64,000 nt of DNA from assembly GCA_017607445.1 (NCBI GenBank), contig JAEVHH010000007.1:1240001-1304000 (forward strand), read 5' to 3'. The position numbers and the translations under genes were made by a program. Shown here in pieces: positions 8,162 to 20,600 of the stretch (position 1 is its first letter; each line of letters opens with the position of its first letter). The notes under the pieces were generated by a model. It was not told the origin of the DNA and did no database searches. It worked only from the letters and a program-made list of their open reading frames with translations. This DNA is from Histoplasma ohiense (taxonomy: Eukaryota > Ascomycota > Eurotiomycetes > Onygenales > Ajellomycetaceae).

Positions 8162-11100
8162 TTGCAATAACAAAAACGAGAATTTTCTGGGAGACAGAAA
8201 TCAATCCTCCTTGTATTTCTTCGTGCTTGAGACAGGCATACGGAAACATCGGAAAGAATACAGAAGACGATCGATTGCTTCAACGAAAACAAGCAAAAAG
8301 AGAAAAGCAGGGATGAGCAGCTGTCTTCTCGCAAGCTGCGTAACCCAAAATCATCGCCCAGCGAACAGGAAATGACTCCAAGTGTGAAGAGCTAGCCCGG
8401 CAGGCGGAAGCTCTGCTTCGGTTGCGGCACCGACAGATCTTGGTGTTGCCTTGGAGCACAACCACAAATACTCCATGTCAGGAACAAAGAATATTGCAGA
8501 GACGATAACAGGGGATAATAGACGAATATCAGCCTGCAGCAGGCTCCGTCCTTCCAGCAGCCACAAGGATACAGCTACATCGAAGCTTTGTTGACAGGAG
8601 AAGAGAGTTGTTGTGTGTTGTGCTAGATGTTGATTGTTGATGTTGGACGTTGGAGGTTTCTAAGCGCGGAAGGGATCTCAGTCAGCTCTGACTAAGCGGG
8701 GGTGGAAGAGAGGTTGAACGTGGTTGGTTGTTATGATCTGTCTAGTGGCTAGCGGCGTGCAATATATGTTGTTGTTGTGTCAGCTACTCCGTGCTTGCTT
8801 GTTGGAAATATTATATATTGGATTGGGAGATTCGTCCCCTCGATACCACCACGGCCTGCTATTCGTCACCCAAACTTGAGTGGAAACCAGGCGAAATATT
8901 CATATCTGCAAACTCAAGTATGCAATTTGATCCTCCACGCAGATCCAAGTGAGCCCATTGAAACCTATCTCTCACTGCGTGGCCAGAAATTCCGCAAGGA
9001 TGAGACCTCCCTTTCCACTTGCTAGTTAATGAATTGAGCAATCCTCAATGTCATGCAAATCATGAAGCTCACCTCTGAAGTGCCATTGAACACTGAGGTC
9101 CTCCATAAGTATGGATCAACAGCTATTTTGATCAGGAACGCAAAGCCTTGATATATAAATGTACTGTACGTTATGATTTCTTGATCGTCTCAGTCAGGCA
9201 AGAATGTTAGCCGTCTATCTGCAAATCATCGCTGACATTGTGATTTTGATATTATCATCCATTCTCACTCTCTTCCAGTTTCGGCTCTTCATCTTTTTTC
9301 TCCCCTCCTTTCCCCTGCTCAAGGTAATGCAAACCACAATGAATACTCCTCGCCAAACCCTCAAGCAATTTCAAACATGTTGCTGCAAAAAGTATCGAAG
9401 GCGAACATACTTTCGGGCATAACTTAACTACTGCTAAGTTTAGGAGTCAAGCTGGGAGCCTTGGGCGCCCAAATCTATTCCATATTCTAAGTATCCATAG
9501 ATCATCTTATCGACACTCCAAATATCCACTCGCAGTTACGGTCAAGATAGCCAACAACAGCTCTGGGCCGAAATAGCAACGAGCGGTTTTGGGAGCAAAT
9601 TTTGATCCGCCCGCTGTTAGTTATGGTCATGTGATCAACTTAATGCGGCATCACATTCCTTCGATTTCAACATCAAACTGTTGCTCCTGATTGATTGATG
9701 CCGGCAAGGACATGCCAAATGAATTGGTTTGACAGGACTTACAGAGACAGATACATATCTCTGTTCGCTTTCTATGTTGTCTTTTGTTTCAAACATGCTG
9801 TATCATATCTTCACAGGCGGCAATATCCCGTTGTGCCAATTTCAATCACTTTATTCAACAACTGTCCGAACAATATTTTCTCGATATCAGATCACCAAGC
9901 TCTGACGTCATCATTTCTTACCTATCTAAACTGGGTTTCTCGTTACCAGCTCCTTTTCCCACATCTATAATATATCTCGCTCTTGTTGCTTTCCTATTTC
10001 CCACACCTCTATCTCGATTATGGTTGATATCGTCGCAACTACTAGCTCCCTTTCTCCTTTCCTTTCCTCCCTTCGAGGGTCACTATCTTGGAAAGTTCTC
10101 TAACTAGGGAGGGGCGGATTGGATCGAAGGTCGATTTACCGCTCAGCGACCACGTCCGCTCCACAAATAAGTTCAAGTATACAAATTACCATGAGCAGGC
10201 TCAAGCAGAGCTTACTCCTCTAATACCATGGAATTCATGCCATGTTTTCTGTGCACAATTCTGGGGCAATCGTCAGGAATGTCAAAATGTTTTGATGAAA
10301 GCAGTCCAAAAATAACCGCATATCGATAGTGAGCAGGCGCAGTTTGTTTAAGCCTATCGCAAAGGCAGGAAATGGTCTTTTCGATCCTTCCATTACGGAG
10401 GAAGTGGAAACTGCCGCTTGACTTAACACGGGTCTGTCTATACTCCCATGATTTCCTTGTTCGTTTTGTTTTCATACAAACATTAGCAACCATATCATAA
10501 GCTCTTAAGGTTTCATGACTTTTCTCGCAAAGCTCGTTTTTGATTATAATATGGGTATTATTCAGATGACGAACCCGTTTCACTCTTGGTGGCTTAAGGC
10601 TTTCAACGTCTGGAACGTCCCTTCATCCTTGCAGTGGGATTAAGAGTGAAAATGAAACCTCTTTCAACTCTATATCTTTACCTCACCCGCTGCCCCTTTC
10701 TTGGGTGGGGGACGATTTCTTTGATTGTGAGCAAACGCTCCCTTCACTTTATCAGATCCCACCGTGTTTCTGCCTTGGTTCATTCCTCCCTTCGAAATAT
10801 CTTTTATACTCAGTGTCACTCTCTCTATGTTTGGCTCCATCATTCACACTCTACACACCGGTAACACCCAGCTACTCTAACTCTGATTTCTTCCCCAGCT
10901 ACTCTACTAAATCTTCCCCGCGCGGGCCAAAACCTTAGCTGAAGACTAACAATCCAAAACTATTCCAATCAGCCGCTATTTCGAAATCTAGACAACCGGC
11001 AGGCAAAATTCACTCTCATCCCGCGTTGTGTTCAATCGCAATTCTTCACACCGGTCCCGTGTGTCAAACTCGGTTCTTCACGACCTTTCATATGCTGGAA

Positions 11101-11417
11101 GTTTTCAGATTCTATCACCGGAGGATCTGTGTGGTCTTGTCTCTGGCTCTACACGCATAAAAGAGCTACTTTCCTGACTCTATCTCTTTCTTGGTTTCAA
11201 CTTCTTCTACTTTCTACCAAACTCTCCTCTCAAAATTTCTTACATACGACTACTACTATTCCCATATTTTTTTACCTATTAGCGCCTTGAATAATTACAT
11301 GTCAGTCACTTCAATCTTCGTTAATATCATTAATACCTCCTTGAACTTGATCAGCTATCCCTACTTGTCATCCTCGCAAAAGCTGCCAGGGATCAAGGAG
11401 CGTCGCCCTGGAACGTG
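8162..11417. other. Divergent promoter region, no supported gene
   Basis: A 3.3-kb spacer between two divergently transcribed genes. It is strongly pyrimidine-rich on the plus strand in two blocks (about 9200-10100 and 10660-11400), a common look for long fungal 5' leaders and promoters, here of the gene at 11418. Short hydrophobic open frames follow from the CT-richness. None has a convincing start, domain or splice pattern. Confidence 0.5.
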
Positions 11418-12650
11418 ATGCCAGCCTCCATTTCTGAGCCTCTCAGGGCGGAATCACGGTGTCAGTTCAGCGGGGGGGTATGCTCGACGGAATCGAATCA
11501 CTATCGTAAAGTGATATCTCACATCTTTGGTCGCAACAAGAAGTGCACTGTCAATATTCCGGAACATGTATGGATTTATTATTGCCGGAAGCACTACCAA
11601 CGGGCCAGGTACCGGACAGCTGAATGGCCATTCCGCCAGTGCGACCTAGCTATAGAAACTATCCAGAACATGCTCGCGTGGGGCGGAGTGGAGAGCTTCA
11701 ACCTCCAGCTACGTCGAAGAGAGACCTGGCGTACAACTATACAGGCCAACGAAAGTAACAAAGATGACGAAAATGACAAAGCCGATGATGAAGAAGATAT
11801 CCCAGATGCCAAGGCTGAAGACCATAAGGCAGGCGAGTCATCTCCAAGCGGTATGGCTGGGACATTTACACCCATCAATCACAATCGAAGTATCAGCTCT
11901 CGTGAGGAAATAGGGGAAGCAGACTACGACGGTAACGAGGAGCAACATGGGGCCAAGAGTCTCATGTGCAACACGCCAACGGAGGATATAACGACGACGA
12001 CGACGGATAGGAAGAAAAAGAGATCACCAACTATCATTCCGCGTCCGGTCCCCGGATGGCTTCACACTCGAGTTGGCCCCTATAAGACCTTCAATGAAAT
12101 CCTGTCAATCCTCCATGACCTGCGCGCGCACTTGGCGGAAATCGTTCACCAAGAACAAATTCCTCACTTCCCTGACATCGAAATTCTGCCAAACCTATAC
12201 CCACTTGCCGTCACTCCCAGTCGCACCGTCCGTGCTGCTGTTCGTCCTACCCTCCAACCTCTCATTCCTTTCATTGACGCACCTACTCCTCTAACCGGCC
12301 CCATCATATCTTCCCCCACACAAACCCTTCCCCGGCGACGCGCTACTAGCTTAACCCTTCACCGTCCTTCTTTTCCCTCCAAGACTGCAGTTCTGGGAGC
12401 GAAGGACACCCTAGAGGCCAGCGCTGGCCACACCGGAGTCCGCCGCGATACTTACCCTAGCATTGCGCTTCCCGTAGAAGACTCCGATGCTGCTGACATG
12501 GCTGCTGAAGTTAGCGATAACGATGCAAGCAATACATCCCTCGAGTTCGCTATTCGCCGCGCGGTTCGTCTCACCAACGCGAGTCGTCGTGTCTGGAGAG
12601 TTTCCGAGCACGGCGCGGTTAATAAGACGACGAAGAAGAAGAAGAAATGA
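11418..12650 (+). CDS. Conserved-looking fungal protein of unknown function
   Basis: A single exon of 410 residues, starting at the ATG at 11418 (a GTG directly before it was not used). Residues about 35-110 look like a folded basic/aromatic module: FGRNK, then HVWIYYCRKHYQRARYR, then a WPFRQC segment and an amphipathic stretch. The middle (about 115-200) is highly acidic and low in complexity, with runs of D/E/K and a TTTTD segment encoded by ACG repeats. The C-terminal half is Pro/Ser/Thr-rich and ends in a lysine run encoded by AAG codons. I recall HxW-x-YCRKHYQR-like motifs from uncharacterised filamentous-fungal proteins but cannot name a function. Basic and acidic blocks and no membrane segment suggest a nuclear protein (inference). 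Confidence 0.72.
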   Translation: MPASISEPLRAESRCQFSGGVCSTESNHYRKVISHIFGRNKKCTVNIPEHVWIYYCRKHYQRARYRTAEWPFRQCDLAIETIQNMLAWGGVESFNLQLRRRETWRTTIQANESNKDDENDKADDEEDIPDAKAEDHKAGESSPSGMAGTFTPINHNRSISSREEIGEADYDGNEEQHGAKSLMCNTPTEDITTTTTDRKKKRSPTIIPRPVPGWLHTRVGPYKTFNEILSILHDLRAHLAEIVHQEQIPHFPDIEILPNLYPLAVTPSRTVRAAVRPTLQPLIPFIDAPTPLTGPIISSPTQTLPRRRATSLTLHRPSFPSKTAVLGAKDTLEASAGHTGVRRDTYPSIALPVEDSDAADMAAEVSDNDASNTSLEFAIRRAVRLTNASRRVWRVSEHGAVNKTTKKKKK

Positions 12651-14058
12651 GAAAGGCCCTTTTTTTCCAGAGTATTGTGGATCGTGCGGTCTGTTTTCCT
12701 TGTCTATCGTACGACGATGTGAGGGAAGGGGTGGCAAGGATATATCAAACCGCAGCTATGAGGGGGCGAGGTTTCTTGGTCTTGTTTTATTTTATTTCTT
12801 TCTCCCTTTTACTGTGCTCTGGCTATTTTAACGTTGCGGACCTTGTTGTCGGCGTTCCTGTTGTTTTTATTTTATTTTAACTTTCAATTTTTTTTTCCCC
12901 TTTTAACCTTCACGTTATTTACAATTCTGCTTTCGTTGTTTTCAGCCTTCCCCGTTTCGGCACTAACATTGTGCGGTCTCTATTCCTACTCAGAGTCTTT
13001 GTTCATAGCGTGGGTGGGGAAGCCGTTTATTTTACTCTTCTTTTTCCCCCCTCAGGTGTTTTATTTTCCGCCGTTGTTCCAAAACAGTTTGCTCTTTTCT
13101 TTCTTTACGAACCCACACATTCCCCACGTTCGTTTGCGATGAGCTTGTTTGTTGTTCTATACGGTCGGAACTGTTTATCTTTGCACCAGTATTATAGTTG
13201 TGTTCATGGGTTGATTTTTTGATTGGGGACTAACTATGTTCTTGAACTTCTTTTGTTTTTCATATTTTTGAACTTGCCCTCACGTTGGCCTATTGGATTA
13301 CATAGGTTTATACCCTGTTTGGATTCTACGGTGGAAAAAAGGGAGGCATAATTGTTAGTTAGGTATTATGTTTTGGCATCTGCGCATCCTTTGTTAGTGG
13401 TTTGACAACTATAGTTCTTCTGTCTCGATTTTTCTTTATACCTATCCCCAGCGAGTCCGCTATCCTTTTTGATATCGTTAGGAAAGAACGAGAACGGGGA
13501 TAGTGATGCATTTGTTATTATTATCTCTCTGCGTGTTGTATTCCCTGCATTCAAACTGTCTCTGTTTCCACGGACATTTTCTTTTGGCTTTGGATTTGAA
13601 TCTTGGATACCGACTTGAAAGATATTGAAATTTTGAGATTTTATCAATTCAACATTGGTATTTAAACCCGACTACAACTCTTTCCCTAACGTTCTGCTCT
13701 CACTTCCTTGGCTTTTTCACTGCATACATAATATAGAACCACTGATGGAGGTGGAAGGTTGTGTTCATTGTAACTATCTAGCGGGCGCAGCACTGCTTAA
13801 ATAGGTGTGATCACGTGGCATTCTAGCTAGCAATACATAAGGTTCCTTAGGCCTCACCAGCCCTTCCACCATCATAATCAAATCAATCATTCATTATCTA
13901 AAGGCTATTCGATTCATCCCCACAAAAAAAGATTGGAGAAAAAATTGGCCCTGGATCTCGCCGTATCTCGATTCTGGTTCTTGTTGTTTGCCCTGCTCGA
14001 AACAACGATCACCGTTTGTTATTTATGCACTTACCCGCTTCCCCCCCACCAATTTTTG

Positions 14059-14093
<35 letters not shown>

Positions 14094-14587
14094 AAAATGA
14101 AAATGAACTAAAGAAGAGCAAAATGTAGGCCGGATCCGCCCATCCTAAATCCCAGATGGAAAGGGATTTTTCCTGGATAGCTTTCCATTCACTCACAAGC
14201 GTATGGCCGATTCAGGAGAAATTCCCGGCCAATTTTTTAGGTGCCCTGTTGGCGGCTCCCTCGTATTTGAACCAAGTATGATTATGATATTCATGAGGTT
14301 GAGACCGGGGTTTAAGAATGAAGAATGCGTTGAAGTTAAAGGCTTCTCCCGGAATATTGGATTTGTTCACCTTCCCCTGAAACTCCAGTGTAGGCTTTCG
14401 ATGCTGTGCAGATTAGGGCTAGGGTTGAACGCTCGAACAGCGAGCGCCTTTACAAAATGGTTCCCCGATTTCGCCCCCGGATTCAAGAATTCAAAAAATG
14501 AATAAAACCGTAACTTATACATAAGTTATATATATGTAAGTAAGTAAGTAACTGAGATAAAAAAAGAAAACAGAAGATACTTGAAGC
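12651..14587. other. Intergenic, no supported gene
   Basis: T-rich downstream DNA of the preceding gene (12650-13350), then unremarkable sequence and a 26-base A run at 14066-14091. Open frames here are short and compositionally T-rich. The right end adjoins a tRNA gene. Confidence 0.5.
14066..14091. repeat. Poly-A tract (26 nt)
   Basis: Run of 26 A immediately after a run of T (GTTTTTTTAAAA...), making a short inverted T/A structure in intergenic DNA. Confidence 0.95.
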
Positions 14588-14659
14588 TGCCCACACTCAG
14601 AATCGAACTGAGGATCTTATCATTACTAGTGATACGCTTTACCACTAAGCCACGCGGGC
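14588..14659 (-). tRNA. tRNA-Thr (anticodon AGT)
   Basis: The minus strand folds into a 72-nt cloverleaf. The acceptor stem pairs GCCCGCG with TGTGGGC, with two G-T pairs. The D arm is GCTTAGTGGTAAAGC. The anticodon stem pairs TATCA with TGATA around the loop CTAGTAA, giving anticodon AGT (threonine). The T arm is CTCAG-TTCGATT-CTGAG and the discriminator base is A. There is no intron. A T-rich stretch (TTTTCTTTTTTT) just downstream on the minus strand, around 14560-14571, fits a Pol III terminator. Internal A- and B-box-like sequences (TGGCTTAGTGG and AGTTCGATTCT) are present. Confidence 0.93.
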
Positions 14660-15274
14660 GTACTTTCTATAGCGGAGCTTGGCGATATTCCTAGATAATG
14701 ATGGAAGCTAGGACCCCACACTGCTAATTAGGGCGAGCTTGTCGGGCTGCATAGCATCTCCCCAGTGTGTGCGTGGCCGTGAGGAAGAGGGAATGTTATG
14801 TTCATGCGTGCGTGCTATAGGAATTGGGGAAATGGGAAGGGTAACTTTGGACGAGTGAGATGGCATATCCCAACATCAACTCGAGAAGTTCCGGTGTGCA
14901 GGTTCGAGGGGAAATGAGCCTCATGTCTGTCTCCTTGTAGAGTTCATTTCTTCTCCGCTGCTATCGCTCTATATTGTGCGCAGTATATGAAGAAGAGTGA
15001 AAGGACAGAAAAACGAATTGTGGAATGGTCTAGTTGAATGCAAACGGGAAAATGTTGAAAAAAACTAAACGCAACGATAAACCCCAGACGAAAGAAGCAG
15101 AAATAGAATGAAAAAAACATAAATGAAAGACAATGAATGTATATATTGACACACAATCATGGCGACAGGAAAAGGAAAGAGACCAAAAATTCCACTATCA
15201 TACATAAAATGACAAAACATCTAAACCCAAGCCCTTCCCAGCTGTCTATATTTCCCGCTCCCCACCCAAAGCTA
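14660..15274. other. Intergenic between tRNA-Thr and uL22m
   Basis: About 0.6 kb upstream of the tRNA and downstream of the mitoribosomal gene, both on the minus strand. AT-moderate, no repeats and no coding signal seen. Confidence 0.5.
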
Positions 15275-16517
15275 CTACCAGCTATAATACTGCCGTTGCC
15301 CATAGATCTTCCGATCTGGCAGCGAAACCCTCAATTGCGCCCTGCGTCTCCGCTCCTCCTTCGCCTGACGCTCCTCCCACTCGCGGATGCGCGTGTGCTC
15401 CTCCTTCAGCACAACCGTCAAGCTCGTGTGCGGCGGCTTCATGATATTGATGTTTCCGCGCGCGCGATGGTCCAGCTCTCGGCCGAACGTGCCGCGGCCC
15501 ACCCACGCCTGCGCGATATAGATAGCCGTGCGGTCCGTGATAGTCTTGCGTTTTCCGGATTTTAGCGTTATGGTGATCGGCCTCGCGGACGTTTGGGATT
15601 CGGTTGTGGTGGTGGTGGTGGTGGTGGTGAGGGTGGTGGTGCTACCATCGCCACCTGCATCCGCATGAGAGATGTCGATTTTCCGGTTCCGGCCCAGGCC
15701 CATCCCATGCAGCACGACGGCCTCATCCCGCGCCAGCTCCAGGTGGGCCTTGACGTCCTTCGCGACCTTCTTGGGGCTAAACCGCATCTGCAAGATGGCG
15801 TCGTCGATGTTCTTCCCCGCGATCTGCCGCGCAACCATCATCAGCTTCTTGACGCTGGTTTTGAAGAAGTGACTCTTGCTGAGCGACTCGCGCTCCGTGC
15901 GCGCGATCTCCTCACGCCGTGTCAGGCGGCCCCGTCGCCGGATCGATCGTATCACCATCTTCCGCTCCCAGCGGGCACGGCGGTTGGGGAAAGGTACGAG
16001 GGCACGGAGGAGGTTGTCTTGGTCCCGCTCGTGGAGGGGTACTTTGACTTTGGAATTGGTGGTGGAGGCGGAGTCGGCTTCGCTTGTGGCATCTGTGGTG
16101 GCATCTGTTTCTGCGGCTGTGTCCCTGGATGTGAGCCGCTGGGGTTTGCGGCTGTCTGTGCTCGAGTATGGGCTGGGCATTACTCCATCGTCTTCGTCGA
16201 AGATGGAACCCGGGGCAAGGGAGCCGTGGGTTATTTTTGGGGCGGCGGCTTGGGAAACTTTAAGATGTCTGTTTTTTGTTTTGGAGGGCTGGGATGAGGT
16301 TGCGGGATCCCGTAGCAAAGGGCTTGAGGCGAATGCTCGTCTACATATATGTGCGGTTGCTGAAAGTCGTGGTCTGGCTGCGGAAGGTTGTTAGTCGGGC
16401 AATGATCCTTTATCTGCGCAAGTCAAGCAATAGGATGGAAGCTGGAATTGGATCAATTTCAAGCTCACCTGCACGGGCCAACTGCTGGGGAATAAGGGAA
16501 GCGCATACAGCGGCCAT
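15275..16517 (-). CDS. Mitochondrial large-subunit ribosomal protein uL22m
   Basis: Exons 16469-16517 and 15275-16377 encode 383 residues. The 91-bp intron has GTGAGC, CTAAC and CCGCAG. The start ATG at 16517 yields an Arg/Ser/Ala-rich, acid-free N-terminus (MAAVCASLIP...RRAFASSP) that reads as a mitochondrial targeting sequence. The uL22 core spans roughly residues 187-356: FFKTSVKKLMMVARQIAGK, ILQMRFSPKKVAKDV, then AWVGRGTFGRELDHRARG. The family lines the exit tunnel of the mitochondrial ribosome. A Thr-rich low-complexity insert (about 255-280, encoded by GGT-type repeats on the plus strand) splits the conserved core. The acidic Ser/Thr-rich stretch at about 70-130 is an extension not found in bacterial L22. 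Bacterial L22 is only about 110 residues, so most of this protein is mitochondrial or lineage-specific extension. Confidence 0.9.
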
Positions 16518-17690
16518 CTTCGCCAGCTGAAGCTCTCAATAGACCCGGGTAAAGTTGTGAATGATATTTCAAAAGTCTCGCGCCGTTGAAATTCAAGTTG
16601 AAGGTCGGGAGTGCACACTAGGCCGGATGCGGATCGGAATGGAGGCGCCGAAACAGCCTATAAATACAATCACGTGATATGTGATCCATGAACCCTGAAA
16701 ACATTGAGTTGGGGAAGGACGTATATCAATGAACAAAGAAGTTGGTATTATTATATCATTATATTACGTATATACTCGCCTTGCCTTCCCCCATTGCCCT
16801 CCCGTGCTTCTTTTCTGTTTGTAATTTATTTATATTTCCACGCTCAGCTCACACGGGCACTCCCTATCCATGAAAACCAAAACTCACAAAGCAGTGAACA
16901 TGGCGCGCAAGGCAAGGCAAGTCAAGCGGAGGGATGGACGAACGAATACACACAAGACACAGCTGGCTCATGTAGTAGCTGAAAAAAAGGAGAAGGAGGA
17001 ACTTACATACCACGATGAAGCGACAAAATATTATGCAAGGTATACCATCGACGCAGACATGAATCATAAGGATGAGAGCGAAAAGAAGCGAGATATAGGT
17101 AGAGACAAAGGTTGAGGGAACCCCCCATTTTTTTTTTCAATTATTGCGATATGATATGAATTGAAACACAAGAGGCAGGCACAAAACACACATGAATGAG
17201 CTGAGGATGCAGGGGTGCTATTAAATCCGTGTGAATGGTGTATAAGGAGGCTGATATATGATTAGATTAGAGTGAGAGAAAGTTGGTTAAGGGGGAAAAG
17301 AAAACACCAAATACAAGCTGAGGAAAAGAGAAAGACAAGAAAATTATAAATGGAGACATCATATACACGTACATGCAATCACGGGGCATATTTGTTTTCG
17401 CTTTTAGCGTTTGGTGTTTGGTATTGGGCATTAAAGGCATGGATTGTTTGGGTGAGGCGGTATTGGGGGACCGGGGGGGATGGGAGCGAAATGGGGGAGA
17501 AATAAATGAGAAACATGAAAGATTAAAATTAAGGAAATAAATCGGAGAAGAAACGGGGACCCTGGGTCAGGCTGGGAGGGGGGAAGAGGGAGAAAAATTT
17601 TTGTAATTTGCTTTTCCTTCGCCAAAATTTTTGCTCTTTTCTCCTTTCGACACCCATTTTTGTTTCAATGGGCACTGCTGCCCTCTGTCG
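16518..17690. other. Intergenic, uL22m promoter and Prp24 3' side
   Basis: About 1.2 kb. The first 150 bases upstream of uL22m are GC-balanced and likely its promoter. The rest is purine-rich on the plus strand with no supported gene. Confidence 0.5.
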
Positions 17691-20600
17691 TTATTGTTGT
17701 GGTTCCCGTCCATCTTGCCCATGCGCCTGCCCTCCCTCCTGTCCCTGGCTCCGCGACTTGGACGACTCCAACATGGCCCGGAAATCATCATTGCTTTTCT
17801 TCGCCGGCGCAATTTCTGCTGCCAATGGCGATGCTTGTGCGGGCGCATGCTGTTGGCCTGAACCAACACCAGCAGCAGAAGAAGCACCACCCCTCTTCAC
17901 ACCCAACCCACCTCTCCGACCCGACCGCACTCCACCTCCAGGCTGCGCAGGTCGTCGAATAGGAGCAGCAGACTGCTTCATCATAACCATCTTGCTCTTC
18001 CCCGCTGCCCCAGGAGCAGAAACCGAAAGAGCGTCACTTTCCTTTTCCTTTTCCTTCATCCTCTTCTCCTGCTCCCGCTCCTTACCTACAAGAATCCTAT
18101 CCACCCTTCTCTCCGACGGCATCTTCAACATCTCTCCCACGCTCCCTACGCGTATACGTCGGCCGGGCGCGATTTCATACCCGTCCAACCCTAGGGATGC
18201 GCGACCTGCGTCGTTCACGTCAAGAAACTCCACAATAGCGCCTTGGTGGTCTGGGCGGAGGATTAGTTTCACAAGCGTGCCGTACGGGGAGACGATGGCG
18301 CTGATGCGCGTGTCATTGATAGTATCTGGGATGTTCATCAGGGCGAGGGTGCGGAGGTGTTTGTCGCTGGGATTACTGTCAGGTTGATCGGATGCATGCG
18401 GTGCTGAGGAGGAAGGCGATGCGCCGTTGGGTTCTATGGAGGGAGACTTGGAGCGGCCTCCGGCGCCGACGCGGGATAGTATTGTAGCTGCTTGGCGTTT
18501 GGCGACAGTAGGGGTGGAAATGTGGACGTGCAGTGGGCGGGAGCGGAACAGTTGCTCATTCAAAGCGAGGGAGGCTTCAGCGGATTCCTAGCAAAGATAT
18601 CAAAATCAGCCGAATATGACTTTACATAATTTTCAATCAGGGGGTTGGATGGAGAAGTATATAAATACCTTCGTCTGAAAAACAACAAACCCAAAACCCT
18701 TACTCGCCCCATTAGCCTTCCTCGGAATCCGCGCCGCTTCAACATGTCCATATGCCGCGAATAATTCCACCAAGTCATCCTCCGTCGCCTTCCAGTCCAG
18801 ATTCGAAACGTGGATTTCGCGACTCTCTTCCGTCGGCCCCGTCCTCTCCTGCCGCTTCGTTGGGTCCGATATCTTGACGACGAGAGGAAGTTTCATGGAG
18901 CCCGCTGAGCCTGCTAAATCCCCAACGACTTCTTGTTGGGTTCCGTTTAACTCTGTCGCTGCATGAGCAGCAATGGCCGTTTGGAATTGGACGTAGCAAA
19001 AGCGTCTGTGCGTGTTGTATTTAAGGGATGGGAATCGGATATCGACGACTTCGCCGTACTAAAAATAAACAAGGAATTGTGCGAAGTTAGTTTTCCTATG
19101 AAACTAATGCTGGGGGACAGTAAAACAACAAATCAAAGCTAAGGCCTAGCTAGGTAAAGATGAATCGTTTACCGGACTGAAAAGATCGCGAACATACGCT
19201 TCATCAGCTGTAGGCGCGAAATTGGTGACGAACAGCGTGGTATTTGTTCCGACATGGACGGAGATCGTTTGGTCTTCGAATGTCCGTTGATCTCGCGTCT
19301 GAGCGGCCAGGGCATCCTCTCGTGTGTCGAACTCGACAATCGCCCTAGGTTGATTGCCGTTTCGCGAAAGTAGTTTCAAAGAATTTATTTTTCCGCACTA
19401 GTTTAGACGCTTAGTTAGATGTTATTCTTCTTGCCTTGTCCAAGAGGCATTATTATCATAGAAAGGGAATTCGCAAACTTACATCTCTAAAGAACTGCCT
19501 GACTCTGGTCTCTGTAACTCCCGACGGTAAATTCTCCACGATAACAGTGGCATTCTCCCGATCTCTTTTGGGAGGAGTGCCGTCATCGTCCGCTTTGGCC
19601 TTTTTGCTCGCTGACCCATTCACATCCACTTCCTCGACTATGCGCTTCCGTTTGCTTCCCTGTGGTGTCGTATCATATTCGACTTCGAGTCCGGTCCCCA
19701 TCGCTGACATTGCTGGCACATCTGGCACAGGACCAGTGCTTGTTGTTGCTGCTGCTGCTGCTGCTGCTGATTGATGAGCCGCAGCCTGCAGCGCCTCCTC
19801 CTCTCGCCTTTTCGTCAATGCTTTCATTGCCTTCCTAAACCCAACAACAGCTATCTGGAGCTCGTCTGCATCCTCGTAATGCTCGCAGTGATCAATGTAC
19901 GTCGACATGATCTTTTCAGGCCAGTCCAGATCCGTTCGTTGGAGAGCTTGTTTCAGCACTGCGGTAGCGAGGCTGGGATTGGGTGTTCTCCGCGATGCGC
20001 TGGCGCTATCATCCGACTGCGTGAATTTGCTCCAGCAGAGAAGTTCCCATGTGTAGTACATCATCCAGAACTCGTAGCTGTGCCCGTGCCTTGCAACTAG
20101 CCCCTTGAAGGTTTCACGGGCGCTGTCCCAGCTTCCGCTTTCGCTTAGGTACCGGATGTAAATTCTCTCAAGACGGAAGAGTGGGTCGTTGGGGACCGCT
20201 TTGTTGTCCTTCTCGCCTAGTTCCTGGATGCTTTCTATCGCAGAGCGGATTCCTACTTCGGCAACATCTAGATCTTCGTCTGTCGAGTCGGGTTGGAAGG
20301 CTCGTCGACGCAAGTAGCTGCACCATGTGGTATGAACCTTGATCACCTCGTTAATACCTCCAGTGTCCAACAGGCCAGTCCGCGTCGCTTTGTGCTTGAT
20401 GTCGGCGATCTGAGTAAATGAGCGCCCCGCGCGTTCGGCGCTGAGGATACGCTGTGACCAGAGAGTTCCGGACCATGGACAATGTCGAGTGGCGCGCTCC
20501 AGGGAAGGGAGGGCAGGAATGTAGTGGCTATGTGGACCTCCGTTCATGGACGCCTCTACAATGAACATGATATAATCTTCCCAAAATCCAACGTCTGTGG

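Noticed and set aside
9204..10107. Hydrophobic short open frames hinting at a small membrane protein
   Set aside because: Composition reflects CT-rich promoter DNA; no conserved start, splice logic or domain.
15593..16297. 234-codon Gly-rich plus-strand open frame
   Set aside because: Antisense shadow of the uL22m gene, driven by its GGT repeats.
17608..18387. 259-codon plus-strand open frame
   Set aside because: Antisense shadow of the fourth Prp24 exon.
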